Origin: Lingula anatina
Lineage: Eukaryota; Brachiopoda; Lingulata; Lingulida; Lingulidae
Length of the DNA: 64,000 nt
Direction: 5' to 3'
Assembly (NCBI RefSeq): GCF_001039355.2
Contig: NW_019775848.1
Coordinates: 1 to 64,000 of the forward strand
Position numbers and translations under genes: made by a program. A model generated the notes under the pieces. It made no database searches and was not told where the DNA came from. It was given only the letters and a program-made list of their open reading frames with translations. Positions 25,701-37,400 of the stretch are shown here, one piece after another (positions within the stretch are counted from its first letter, which is position 1; the number at the start of each line of letters is the position of its first letter).

Positions 25701-27587
25701 CTGTTTAAGCTTTGAGACCTGAATTTTAGACTGCTTCAAGATCCATTGTATATGTGCACCAAAACAATAGGAAATAACTCGTTGCCTAACACTACATCAC
25801 TTTTCACTCAACAACAATACACTTATCGATTACAAGTGCAGAGTGCGTACATATAAGTACTTAGATTTTAAGCCAAATACCAGCAATCCGTTTTATTTGA
25901 GTTTCATTGACGGCAATGTGTGCGTTATTCTTTCTTCTCTCTAAAAATTGGTTCAAATTCCATTATGTATGAAAAGTCCATAGACAATACTGTACATTTT
26001 TGATGTTCTTATACCGATAACTTTTTAGATTGCTGTAGTCCTTTCGTCTTTTCGCCAACAGGCTGATAACTTCAAACTTGCAATTTATGAATTTCACAAA
26101 ATTGATCTTATTGATGGCTTAAAGACGGTTAATTGTTTGATTTCTTGAAACAAAGGCCAATTTAAGCCTGGCGATATTTTCTTCCTTCCGGAAAGTTGGT
26201 TCCAAAGGTGTTCCATCGTTTTGTAAGATGAGTTGGAGGATTGTTATCTGGAATAAACATAACTAGTTGCGACAGTTGGTGTCATGGTGTTTACATGTCT
26301 AGGAAGCAGAAATATTTGTAATTTAATAGGAAATACTTTTGTTGAATATCACCCTATTCCCCTTCTTGTTTGACAAACAGCGACATATTATTCGACTGAA
26401 TATCAACCGGTATCCATGTTGAGTTTGTGAGTATTTGTTGTAGCATGTTGTTGAAATGTGTACATTTTCGAATACCCCCCCCCCCCCAAAAAAAAAAAAA
26501 AAAAAAAAAAAACTAGAGCACATTGATGTAAAAGAGACACAAATATTATTTTAAAAAGATTTAAATGATTTTCAAGAAAGAGCACATGCAGTCAGTCTTT
26601 AGTAAAGTCCGGTTTATTAAGCTTCTTTTCTCATAAGACTATGACTAAAAGAAGCGTTTGCAATAACCAACAGGTTACGGACTTTAACGTTAAAGTAAAC
26701 CTATTGGAAATGTATTCCCATGGAAATACATTTGCTAAAATATCGTCCGCCTTCATGTCGACCTTAATACAGTTATTATCGATCATTTAATTGCAGCGGA
26801 ACCTACTGTTATTGGGTTGTACTGTAGCATAAACGATAGTGCTTCGAGTTTCAGTCTTTTTTTGCATTTTCAAAAAATAATATAATTGCATGTTTCAGGC
26901 GAAAGTATCTTTGCATATGCACGTCTTGACAGATCAATATGCACATGCATGTATGTATGTATACAATTCACTAGAAGTATACACCCTTCTACCAAGCCGT
27001 AATCCTACCCAAATTCTTACATCTTCTTAACTTATTTATCTGTCAAATATCTCGGAATACTTTTAACTTTTAATCTTTACAATAAATATATACCTAGAAA
27101 TGTCTAAACTGTTTACAAATCTCAGTATATTAGAGATGAAAACAACGAGCTGCTTGACTGCATAGATAAAACATGGTCGTTACTTAGTGATTAACTATTT
27201 TAGTAAATCATACTTTAAAAATACAAAAAATACAAAAAATAAATAAATTAATCAATTATTTAATATATAGATAAATCAATTAATGAATAGAGAAACCCTG
27301 AATAGATACTTACCGGACAAAGTATCACAGAGTTTCCAGATTCCTCCATGTCGGGAATAAACGTAGCTTACTGTTCCATTGTTCGGGTAGGCCCCAGAAG
27401 TATCCGTAATTTTAGTGTATTCCTCATTGATTTCTACTATATAGCTTGTCGCATTTTTTGCTATGAAGACTCCGTTGTCGTATGTTATAATTTCCCAGTA
27501 ATCCGTGAATGAAGCTATGTAGATACATACTGTTGCACAAAAAACGAGAAAAAATGAGCTCAGAACTAAATACAAATTATTCAACAT
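22784..27587 (-). CDS. CACNG/claudin-superfamily four-helix membrane protein A, 252 aa
   Basis: Exons in transcript order: 27314-27587, 23770-23874, 23309-23446, 22784-23025 (274, 105, 138, 242 bp; every intron phase 1). The protein has an N-terminal TM helix, then FTDYWEI and a long first extracellular loop. That loop carries NGT and NAT glycosylation sequons and HGGIWKLC, the counterpart of the GLWxxC signature. Exon 2 adds RCLQL, exon 3 holds TM2, and exons 3-4 TM3. The last helix is preceded by THSWSIILAW and followed by a short cytoplasmic tail. Four coding exons and the motif order match vertebrate calcium-channel gamma subunits. Those proteins modulate voltage-gated calcium channels or AMPA receptors; which partner applies here cannot be read from sequence. 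It is the most downstream of three tandem paralogues. Intron 1 (3.4 kb) contains a foldback arm near 24.26 kb and a C13A25 tract. Confidence 0.85.
24255..24330. repeat. Single arm of the palindromic foldback family
   Basis: GCACTTTAGCGAGAATCCCC followed by CGCAGAGTTGGACCGACA, and then AGCTAGTACGATGTGAGAAT. It matches the arm at about 53110-53190 directly and the left arm at about 47105-47160 in reverse complement. No partner arm was seen nearby. Confidence 0.55.
26475..26512. repeat. C13-A25 homopolymer junction
   Basis: A run of 13 C is followed directly by 25 A, in intron 1 of the first CACNG-like gene. A similar C12-A17 junction is at 48883-48911. Confidence 0.9.
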
Positions 27588-29655
27588 GGTGTCTCATTCA
27601 ATAGTTGACTTCATTTCTTTGCTGCTTTGGGACTTAGAGACTCGATGATTAGAGGTAATGATAACGAAGATTGCGGAAAAAAAGTCTTTCCTTGTCTTTC
27701 ATCATAAAAAAATCCCAACTTGCCTTTTTCCTTGATATTCATGCAACAAATGTATGATGGCACAGTCAATTCAAGGGAAATCGTGGTCCTAATTTGATCA
27801 ACGGGACATCAGATAAAGAAATCCCTAACCCTATTAATCTTATCAAATCACCAAGCGTACTCCAGGTGCCTTTACAATTCACCAGCAACTTAATGTCCGG
27901 TCGTACTGGCGAAGCATAAAAGACGAATTGGCATCCTGTGTTTCAATTCCGACTGGCGTAACACAGTAAAGATGCGTGCTGTTTGTGTTTTACATCCATA
28001 CTGCCTATATGTGAATGAATAAATCGATCCGATGGCCCGGTAACCGTCGCACCCACCTGGGACTTGTCCTTTGAGGAGGCACTATCAGTAATAAATGGCA
28101 TGTGAAGAATGCATCCCCCGTAATCATTGTGCCGTTACTGTTATAATATTACTCTCAGAGTCATCGTTTATGAAATTGACGTGGGATACAATTTTGCGCC
28201 GCCAGTAATATATACCCACTTCACGCAGTGTGCCATTCGATTAGTTAATCTAAAATCTACCGCCGATGTGAATTAAAGGAACAGTAATCAATTTCTTTTG
28301 TGTTAAAATTTGCGTTTAGTTGTCGCAGATTCCCGAAATAAATCGATCTTCTTTGCCTTTCTGGCTGTCAAAACCATTCCAAACACTTAACAGACATCTA
28401 CGGTTTCGATTTATTTTAGTTAACAGCCTGTTCCAGCCCAGTCGCGTTGACAAGGTTACTAAAATGCAAACAGGCACTAAGAACTATGGGGATCCATTAA
28501 TGATTGCCACGCAAGATACGACTGCCTTGGTGCCCACATTCTGAAAAGCTTAATCTGTTCTCAAATATGTAACTAGTCATCACGTTTCTCGGCATGCATC
28601 TCAGAAATCAATCAAAACTCTTTAAACTTTGTTATGTGTAATATTCACAGTGGGCTTGCGGTAGAATAACATTTTATGTTTGCCGACGTTACTAAATTGA
28701 CATTGTTCACACCGAATGTTCATAAACCAATGTTTTACTTTCGTGACGTCCATAATAGTAAGCTTGAGCCTTCAATTAACCGTGTGTATGTAAAACTGGA
28801 AGTATTTGCATTTGTATATGTTTTTTGTTTGTTTATATGTATTTTGGAAATCATAAAATAAAAAAGACAGACCGGCAGTTTACGCCATCGCTTCTTTGTC
28901 TTGCAAAGAACTGAGAAAATGACATTAGGTGAACACTTCAATAGACAATTAAGTAGATACTAGAACACATATTTAAAAAAAAGTCAGCTAAAAAATCCCC
29001 ATCTGTGACATTTGGCCAGCACAAGATTTTTCTTCAAGACAAAACAACTTTACTTAATCAAATGTTCATTGGCAATGCAGAATTTTTTATCATTAAAGTC
29101 ACGTTCATCACATTTAGTTCCCTACACTAGAGACCTAGACAGAAAGGCCATTGCCTCCCCTGACCCATACTGAAGCAGCATCAATATGCGAGACATCAAC
29201 TTATGCATGAAAGGACACGAGTGGTCATAAATCGAAACGTGGTTATTGGAAAAGTGAGCGTCATACGCAACTTTTCTCGCACCTAATGTTAATGGTACCG
29301 TTATAATTACCACTTACCACCCACTCTTGAAGTGCATGCTATTTTAATAATCACATATCACTGTAGAGCGACTTATTAATACTTAAACGTGCAATTCATA
29401 ACAACATCCGCCCTTTGCGTATATGGTGCGTGTTTTGCTAAGCTACGCTCGAAAAATATAAGAAGGAAAGATGTTCTCTTGTGGTATAACTTTCGGTCCC
29501 AATAATTATTAATTTTTTTAAACATTCAATAAATAACAAAAAAGCGTGAATAGAATCGAAGTGTTAAAAAACTCTCCGGGTATAAACACCGGCATGTTAT
29601 ATCAACATCCAACGTTATAATAAGTACGTTGCTACCATAATGCGTGTTCTTTACA
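27588..29655. other. Intergenic region between CACNG-like genes A and B
   Basis: About 2.1 kb without a supported gene. It should contain the promoter of gene A. Short ORFs at 28.3-29.3 kb have no recognisable motif. Confidence 0.6.
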
Positions 29656-32233
29656 TCATATTCTGCCATTACTCAGAGTTTTTATTAACCGCCTGGAAAA
29701 GGTAACCCACTGAAAACCGGTTATTGCACATCCGGTTATAGCTCCCCAGGCTGTCGATAAAGACCAGCCATACTTGATCTGGCGCGTGTTGGATATCTCT
29801 TCTGGAACGCCCTCTACCGCAATGAAAGACATTTGGTGGCACCTTAACATCATTAATATTGCTGCAAATGTGAAATACACCCCTAGAATGGAAAAGGCTC
29901 AATTTAACTTCATGATTTATGTTGTTATGGCAATAAAATACACGCAATGCGTTAACTTTCATACAGTATACATGTATATACAGTACCAAAACATTAATTT
30001 TACTGAACAGCACTTTTCTGAAAAATACGGTGTACCCTATCTAAAACACTTATCACAATAAAACGTGTCTCTTAGACCTGAGTTTCTCATATTTCTAATG
30101 TGTGACCCACTCTCGAAATCGAGATGGGGGCTGGTGCCTGTAAAATCGGTCTCTTACAACTCAAGGGAGTTTATACATGTATATCGTAATTTTCTCAACA
30201 GTTCTGGATAGTATGAAATGGTCTGTGGATAAGATGATAAAGCAAAGTTTGAATAAATGTTTTATCAGTCTTAGAGTAAACCTCGATAAGGGAAAACTGA
30301 ATTATCATTTTTCACTTCTTTTTAATAAATTTATATATCTACTTTTATTTAGCCATTTGCCTTTGAAAGATTGTACTAAAATTCGAATGTGCTAGACCTA
30401 CCGGCTGCAAATGAACAAACGCCAGCAACAGTTGCCGCCAACGGGTGTTTCCAGCACACCGCCAATGTTCCGAGCAGTGCCGCCGTCGACTGTGCTATCA
30501 CGGCAACGATTGCGCAGGACTGTGCCGAGAAAGTAAAGTTCGCATCTGAAATATTGTAAGTGATTGTTGAAGTAGGTTTTTCGTTGTCTTTTTGGTGGTA
30601 ACGGTGTTTGAAAGAGACAAAAAGGCTTGCCCCAAAGCCAGAAACATATTGGGTCTTTTTTAGAAACGACTCACTTTTCACCATATTTGTAAAATATTGA
30701 AATTCATGGCGATCTGTACCAAATACGGGTTTTTATAAAAAAATTAATAAACTGGAAGTTAAAATTTTTCTGTTTCTGCAATACAAAGATACATAATGCT
30801 AATAAATTTGCTATTTTATAAAATGAAATTTGCATTAAAGAGAGGGTACAAAAAACTATTCAATAACTATTCCTCATGACGAAGGACAGACAAATATTAA
30901 AGAAACTTATATTTGAATGCGCCTTGCGACACCTTGTTTTAAATGAAGAGCGATAAAAAACTTATCGATAAAACGTATCGATAAAAATCGCCAACTCTCA
31001 GGTGCTCAGTGACGCCATTTACTTTAGGCCCTACGATGCAGACTTTTTGTCTGAATATTTCATTTGTTGGTAACAATACGTATAACACATGCGTATTTCA
31101 TATACATTCTGTGTCAACAAGACAGGTGGATCCTTAATATGCAATTACTTAATCTTATATACCCGCACAGTCTACTGCATTTTACAGGATACGGCATAAA
31201 TCATGTGAAAAATACAATAAATTATAGCAAGAGCAAGAAGCAAGAAAAATACTACAGGAACAAAATAACCAAATTATACCCTGCTCGCAACCAATATAGC
31301 TACACAAAAGAAAAAAATTAAGAGTAATTTTATAAAACAATGATCAAGGTTTGTAACATAAGAGACATAAACATGTTTTATCTGTGAATTTAGATGTAAA
31401 ATTTATCTTAGATATAAAAAGATTCTTAGCAACGGATTCGGACAGTGGAATACTTACATAAAATCTGCGCTGTGTTTTGAGAAATGTAGATATCCAAGGA
31501 GTAGGTGTAATAGTCACAAACGTCACTGGTTGGCATTAGGTGGATTATCAAATTATTTTCATCTGTGAAATAAAAAAAATTAAGATTTATCGTGTACAGA
31601 GTTCGTGTACCGTGTAAGCTCAGTCAACTGAGTTCTATAACACTTAAATGTCTAGGGGACTATAGGTTCCGCCTTGCAAAAGAAGTGACATACACCGCAG
31701 CAACCTAGTAGATAACCACTCTCGTATTCACATTAAACTTATTTCGATCTTTGCGCACAAAAAACTTAATGGAAATATACATGTATCTGTACATATATAG
31801 ATAGATATATGGATAAATGCCTTGCCACGCAATAATTTACATCGTTTATTTTAACCAGTTATTACAGGTTTTTATTCAAAGGACCTTTGAATGTTTTGTT
31901 TTAATTCCAATATAAAAAATAATTACCTTTGGTTGAGTCACACGTTCTCCAAAGTCCTCCGTTTCTGTTCATTGGCACGGCGATTTTACGATATTCCCCA
32001 GGATCATCAGTGTACAAGCTCACTATGAAGTGGGACATTGTGTTGTTGGGGAAGGTCACGTTCATCCCAGTGGCGTTGAAGACCACGTCTCTTAGCGAAT
32101 CCGCATCAAAATGCATGGCGTCCCAAAAGTCCGTCAACACACTGAGGGTGATCAGGATGCTGGTAGCAAGCGTTGTCACCAACGCAATCATTAAAGGCAA
32201 TATCCAAGATAATTTTTCATTTTCAGAGCACAT
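29656..32233 (-). CDS. CACNG/claudin-superfamily four-helix membrane protein B, 260 aa
   Basis: Exons in transcript order: 31927-32233, 31458-31562, 30402-30545, 29656-29882 (307, 105, 144, 227 bp; all introns phase 1). The start is the ATG at 32233, giving MCSENEKLSW; an in-frame GTG two codons upstream is not needed. TM1 is followed by VLTDFWDAM and an extracellular loop with NAT, NVT and NNT sequons. Then comes NGGLWRTC, which matches the GLWRTC signature of CACNG gamma subunits. Later, KYGWSLSTAWGAI before TM4 parallels the YGWS motif of vertebrate gammas. This makes B the clearest CACNG-type member of the cluster. By family it would be a plasma-membrane auxiliary subunit of calcium channels or glutamate receptors; the actual partner is inference. 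The tail is short and ends SNGRI, without the TTPV-type PDZ ligand of vertebrate TARPs. Confidence 0.88.
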
Positions 32234-34473
32234 CCTCACGGATGCCCACTTGCTTTGGTTTTAAAATTGTGCACAGCAGTGACAACGACGCCTTTTATAA
32301 GGGCTGCCAAGGCCAATTTGGATGGCGCCCATAGCTGAAATTTATTTTGGCAACCACTGAACAGAAAATGATACCTCTATATCTTTATTTCAAATCTTTG
32401 GCAAGGGGTCTATCTCTGTAAAATTCTTCAATCTTCACGTTCGATCTCCGCTGTGGGTTATCCTCCTAATTAATCAGCAATTAAACCTCTCTTAATCAGA
32501 GGTGATCACTTAAGGCATTAACAGTGATTACCTGCCATCCTGCTCCTGTCTTGTAGCACGAAAGAAGAAGGGTCAATGAAGTAACCCAAACACATGAACA
32601 TTGCGTTTAACTAATATTTAAACATTCAAGTGATGACAACTCTTCATTTTGGTGGGAAAAGTGCCATAAAAATATTCCTGGGGTAAACGACAAATTTGGT
32701 ACTTATAATGGATAAAAGGAATTTTATAAGAACAGATACAATTAAACATAGTCGCCCTTTCACTCAGAATGCTTTCTTCAAGAATGACTCCGGGATTGCG
32801 TTAGGTGAAACTTCCACTCAGCCATTGTGGTTCCGGTTTAATATCCCCCGCACGATTGCCTAGACCAAGATCACGTTGCACCTCGGCAAAGTAAAAGATA
32901 CAATTAAGAAGTTTTAAGCACTTTATTGAAATGCAAGAAATCACACAAACTCGGGAATTGTTTGAGGATCAAAAGTGAATATAGTATTTGCATTGTGTTT
33001 GAATATTGATAAATTTCGTGCTTGCATGTCTAGGGCTATAAAAAATGAAATTAAAGAAAAGCAAAAATAATTGCCCTTTCCCCTCTTTGTCAACGATAAT
33101 TTAGACATTAAAATTCGCAGGTGCTATTACATGCTGAGAGTGTATAACGTGATACATGCCTGAAATAATTGCACACAAGAAAGGAAAGAACGGTCTGAAA
33201 AACGGTAAAGAATAGATGTGTTCTATAAAAACGGAGCAATTTCGACTTAATAAAAGAAAGTTTTCTAAAACGCACCAAAATACCTATGGTATAACAGTCA
33301 TTTTCAAAAATGTCATATTTGTACTAACAGCACAATGTCAACACCCTAAAAGACCAAATTGGTGAGTTGATATGCCTATACTGCTCCACCGCTTAACACT
33401 TGCAAATTGCAAAAAGGGCATAGGGCCTATGTAGAACTGCAGCATGTCAAATGTGCACACGTATTATAAGAACAACAAACGAAACAATCCTAATGTCAGC
33501 TTGAGCAACCGTAACATTTACAAAATTGAACTAAATATCTACTTCAAACTAGATATTTCTTAACGACTCTTTTCCCACAATAACCATTTCTATTCACTAA
33601 TTAAACGTTTGCCCATCGCATGTTCGCGAGATGGGTCCACGTCTCTCTTATTGTCTTTCATCGTAGTTTAAAACATTACCTTGCTTAAGGGTTAATCTTT
33701 ATAAAGCACATGTAAATGAACATTGCCGTGGTATCGTTGTCTTTACCACGTCTTATAACCATACAATGGCAGTCCTTTCGCCGTATAAAAGGCGACTTGT
33801 AGGATACAGGCCTCATGGCGTTACTTCGCCAAATCTCAGGTCAAACTAGAGCCTGTTAAGATATACACTGCAGCTCTAGCTGCAGATATTCCTGTTTCTG
33901 CATAGCCTAATACTTGGTAGAAAAATAAACGAACCACAAAGTATGTTTTAAGACACTGTGTGTCGGGAATGATAGGAAAAAGAATATCATGTTAATTTTT
34001 GCACAGATTGCAGGTATCACACAACTTCATTTTGATTATAATTATGTTCTTGCATAAATTACATTTAAATCCTGTTAAAAGGTACCTGTATCAATAAGAT
34101 ATTGTTTAATCTTAGGTTCAAGACATAAAAACGTTAATTGCGGGGCCAATGATGAGGGATACTTTCGCTCGACGAAGAAAGGTTATCACAAGGTTTTTTC
34201 CTTGGGAGTACAGCAGACGGCGCCAGTGATCTTTTCACTTCATTTCAGCAAGCCACTTAGAAAAGAATCCCCGAGTTCAGATTGGGATAAGTCGGGTCTC
34301 TCTCGGCTATTTTCTATTCTCTTCCAGCCTTTCATACAGGTAGTCCACTTTCAGGTAAAAGTTTTTCGGGTAAACAGACCACCTCGCAGCATTTACGGGG
34401 TAATGCATAGTTGCTTGATAATAGCACGACGAGTGGATCAATTTTCACCTTTGTCTCTCGCACGGCGTCTTCT
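32234..34473. other. Intergenic region between CACNG-like genes B and C
   Basis: About 2.2 kb with no supported gene. It contains the promoter side of gene B and a partial AAGGGATAA-family element near 32633-32712. A CTGCAGCT...AGCTGCAG palindrome sits near 33870. Confidence 0.6.
32633..32712. mobile_element. AAGGGATAA-family element, truncated copy 4
   Basis: GACAACTCTTCATTTTGG followed by TGGGAAAAGTGCCATAAA matches the inverse of the right end of copy 3 (38792-39041). The opposite end is missing. Confidence 0.6.
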
Positions 34474-37400
34474 TCATATTCTCCCCAAGTGAATTGGCTC
34501 GTTTTCCAGCGCTTCTTCTTCTGAGAATGCGTGTTCGCCTTTCCGTTTCTTCGAACATAGAAAGAAAACAATCCCAGCTGCTAAGAAGACAGCAAATGCT
34601 ACCCACGAGAGGTAGATGGAGTATCCCCACACCAGTTCCGAATCCGCGAACCTTGCCAGCTCGTCAACTCGACGAATGACATTATTGATCATGATTTCGT
34701 TGATTAGAATAATACAGAGAGCTGAAAAAAAGAAAAATAAATGTTTGAGAGGATATGCATCTTGGGTTTATAACAAAAATAGCACCTGTCAATAACACTA
34801 GCGAAAGTAAGTGGGGCAACTGAATGAACACACCTGGCCAGGTGTAGCGCAACAGTAACTGCACTTTCCCTTCTTAACGTAAATCATACGGACCAATTAA
34901 AGAAGCTGGGTCTGTATGATTATATATTATACCTATTGAGCCCCGTCGACTTTATAAATAGCTACTTTATTTCGTCGAAATACATTCCTCGTCATATCTG
35001 CTTATCATATAAAGCTTGGCTAGCCTAGTGCTTTAACACCGAAACAATGCGGATGCTCCTTGAAGCATCTATGAACTTTTGCTATACAGCAGCCAGGTAT
35101 TTTTCTGGGAATATTCACGAAAAGTAAAAAATGTTCTGTACAAATGCATGCTTTTGTCAGGTATTCTGAAAAACCTAACCCAAGTTCATGCTGCGGCACA
35201 TGCGCATTTCTCTGGTACTGACATTTTCTTTGTTGTGCTTAGAAGGTTCTGTCTAAAAACAGGCCCATTCCTGACTTGAAACACATGTCGAACCACATGT
35301 TTTAGTAATAGGATTAACCAAAACTTTTCATTTTAGTACGTGCTCTCTTCGTTGCTAAATTGACACTTGCATAAGTTTATTAACTGTTTTTACTTCGCTG
35401 CAAAATGTCCCAGTGAGATTTTCTATGAAATGCCTTTACATCGATATGGAACACCCCTAAAGCCATATATTATCTAATTTTCTAAACTTTCTAGTGAAGG
35501 ACCACTATTATTTATGCAAAACAATGCGAAAAGTCCATATAGCTCGGGCAAGAGCTGATCAATATATGTACAACATATGTTCCTATACACGACCGGCCAA
35601 TGTTTTGACGCAAAATACATTTATAACTTCTGTGCAGTTATACTGGTAAAGGCTTTGAATACTTATCTATACTTCATCATATGAAACGTACCGCACATAA
35701 TGTGAATGCAACCAGTTACCCTTTTGTACATAAAGCGGAGCTGGTTCAAACTGTATACAGCGAATAAGTGACCCAGCAGTATCAACCCAAGTCCTATAAT
35801 TGAAAATGCGGCGGCTGATCGATTCATGTCTGGAAACAAAAGAAAGGATATTTTTATTTTTCGGTAATTTTTTTCACTCAGTTGCCAAAAATGTGTTTTG
35901 ACATATTTGCATGTTAAAACAGTAAGCAGGATTGAAGGGGGGGGGGGGAATGATAACGTGAACTTTTTAGCTTAGTGCCGCTGTAAAGCATACGGACATC
36001 AATGATGCGGTCATTTAGATTTAAAATCAGATCTCAAATTTAATATCTAGAAAATAATCCGAAAAATAACCAAAGATATGAATAACCATTTAGATTGACT
36101 AATAACTAAATGGATGAACTGATTAATTTACAGATTATTTCATTTCAGTAGAAAAAGAAAAAGAAAATAATTCCAGAGTGTTTCTATTCACCCATAGTCT
36201 GTGTGTCGACCTCTTCGCTGTTTTTCATAACATCTTCTGCGGAGGTAAACAAGTGGACATATCTGCAGAGCTTGTCATCTGTTTCTGTGAAATAAAATAC
36301 AAACCATGAACATTTTTATTTGGTTTTATATATTTGTGCCCGGATTAGTGAACGGTTTACATGTAGATAAAGCATATTTCACACTTCACACTCGTCTCAA
36401 AGAATCACATAAATCATGCAACTTTCAAGTTGAAATTATATAATCAATAGTGGCATCAACACACAATTTCTTGTTATAGCTCGCGTCGTTCACTTGCTCT
36501 CAGTCAAAGGCTTGTCAATAAATATAACAAAATACTCCTTTATTGTACTTTTCTATTACAATTTTAAGGAAAAAGTGTATTTCAAGATTCACGCCCCTAA
36601 AATCAAGACCTCAAACTGAAAAAAATGTACAACGGTACAAATGACACATCTAGAACAACCAGCAAGACTGCAACAATGGCTTCTTACTGCAAATGAGCCG
36701 CATCAACATCCATCGTTATTTAGAACATGTTATGTTCAGAATAGAAGCACATTCCTTTTTCCTTTCCTTTACTGCCTCATAGTTTGAAATAACTTACTCT
36801 ATGTATTTTTTACTGTTTGTGTGTATCTCTTCATCTAAAGATGAGCCAAATGGCAGAGGCCATAAAAGAGAGCGGCAGATTACCCTGTCAATATTTCAAG
36901 CCTTCGTTGCTCATACTCTTTTTCAGGGGAAAACAGCGATTGAAATGTCAAAGCCATATTGTACTTGTAAGTGCTAAACAAAAATGATTTCGCACTTAAT
37001 CTGCCAATTTTGAGCAACAAGAGTTAAACGCTGAGAAACGGTGGTATATAAACGATAGTTTAATAACTTAAAAGTCGAAGGAACGTGAATGTTTACTGAC
37101 TGTAAAGAAGCTGGATTTAGAGTTTGGGTTAAAATTGGTATTATGTAAACCATACAGAAAAATAATTTCTGTAAATTTGTATTTGGCGTCGATATTAGAT
37201 AAACCACGAACTGATCTCGCAATAAACCAAATGTATATTTTAAGGGCGTTTACCCCTGCAAGATCGGACTCATTTTAACTGTCCTCCCCAGCTCCCCTTG
37301 TAAAATCCGCTTGAATTCCTCATTTCTTAATTTATTTAATTGAGATCGTTTTGAAGACCAGTAGTAATCTTTCTGATAATGAATTTCAACATTAAAACTC

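Noticed and set aside
31929-32264. 111-codon plus-strand ORF
   Set aside because: Antisense of exon 1 of CACNG-like gene B, whose product has a clear GLWRTC signature.
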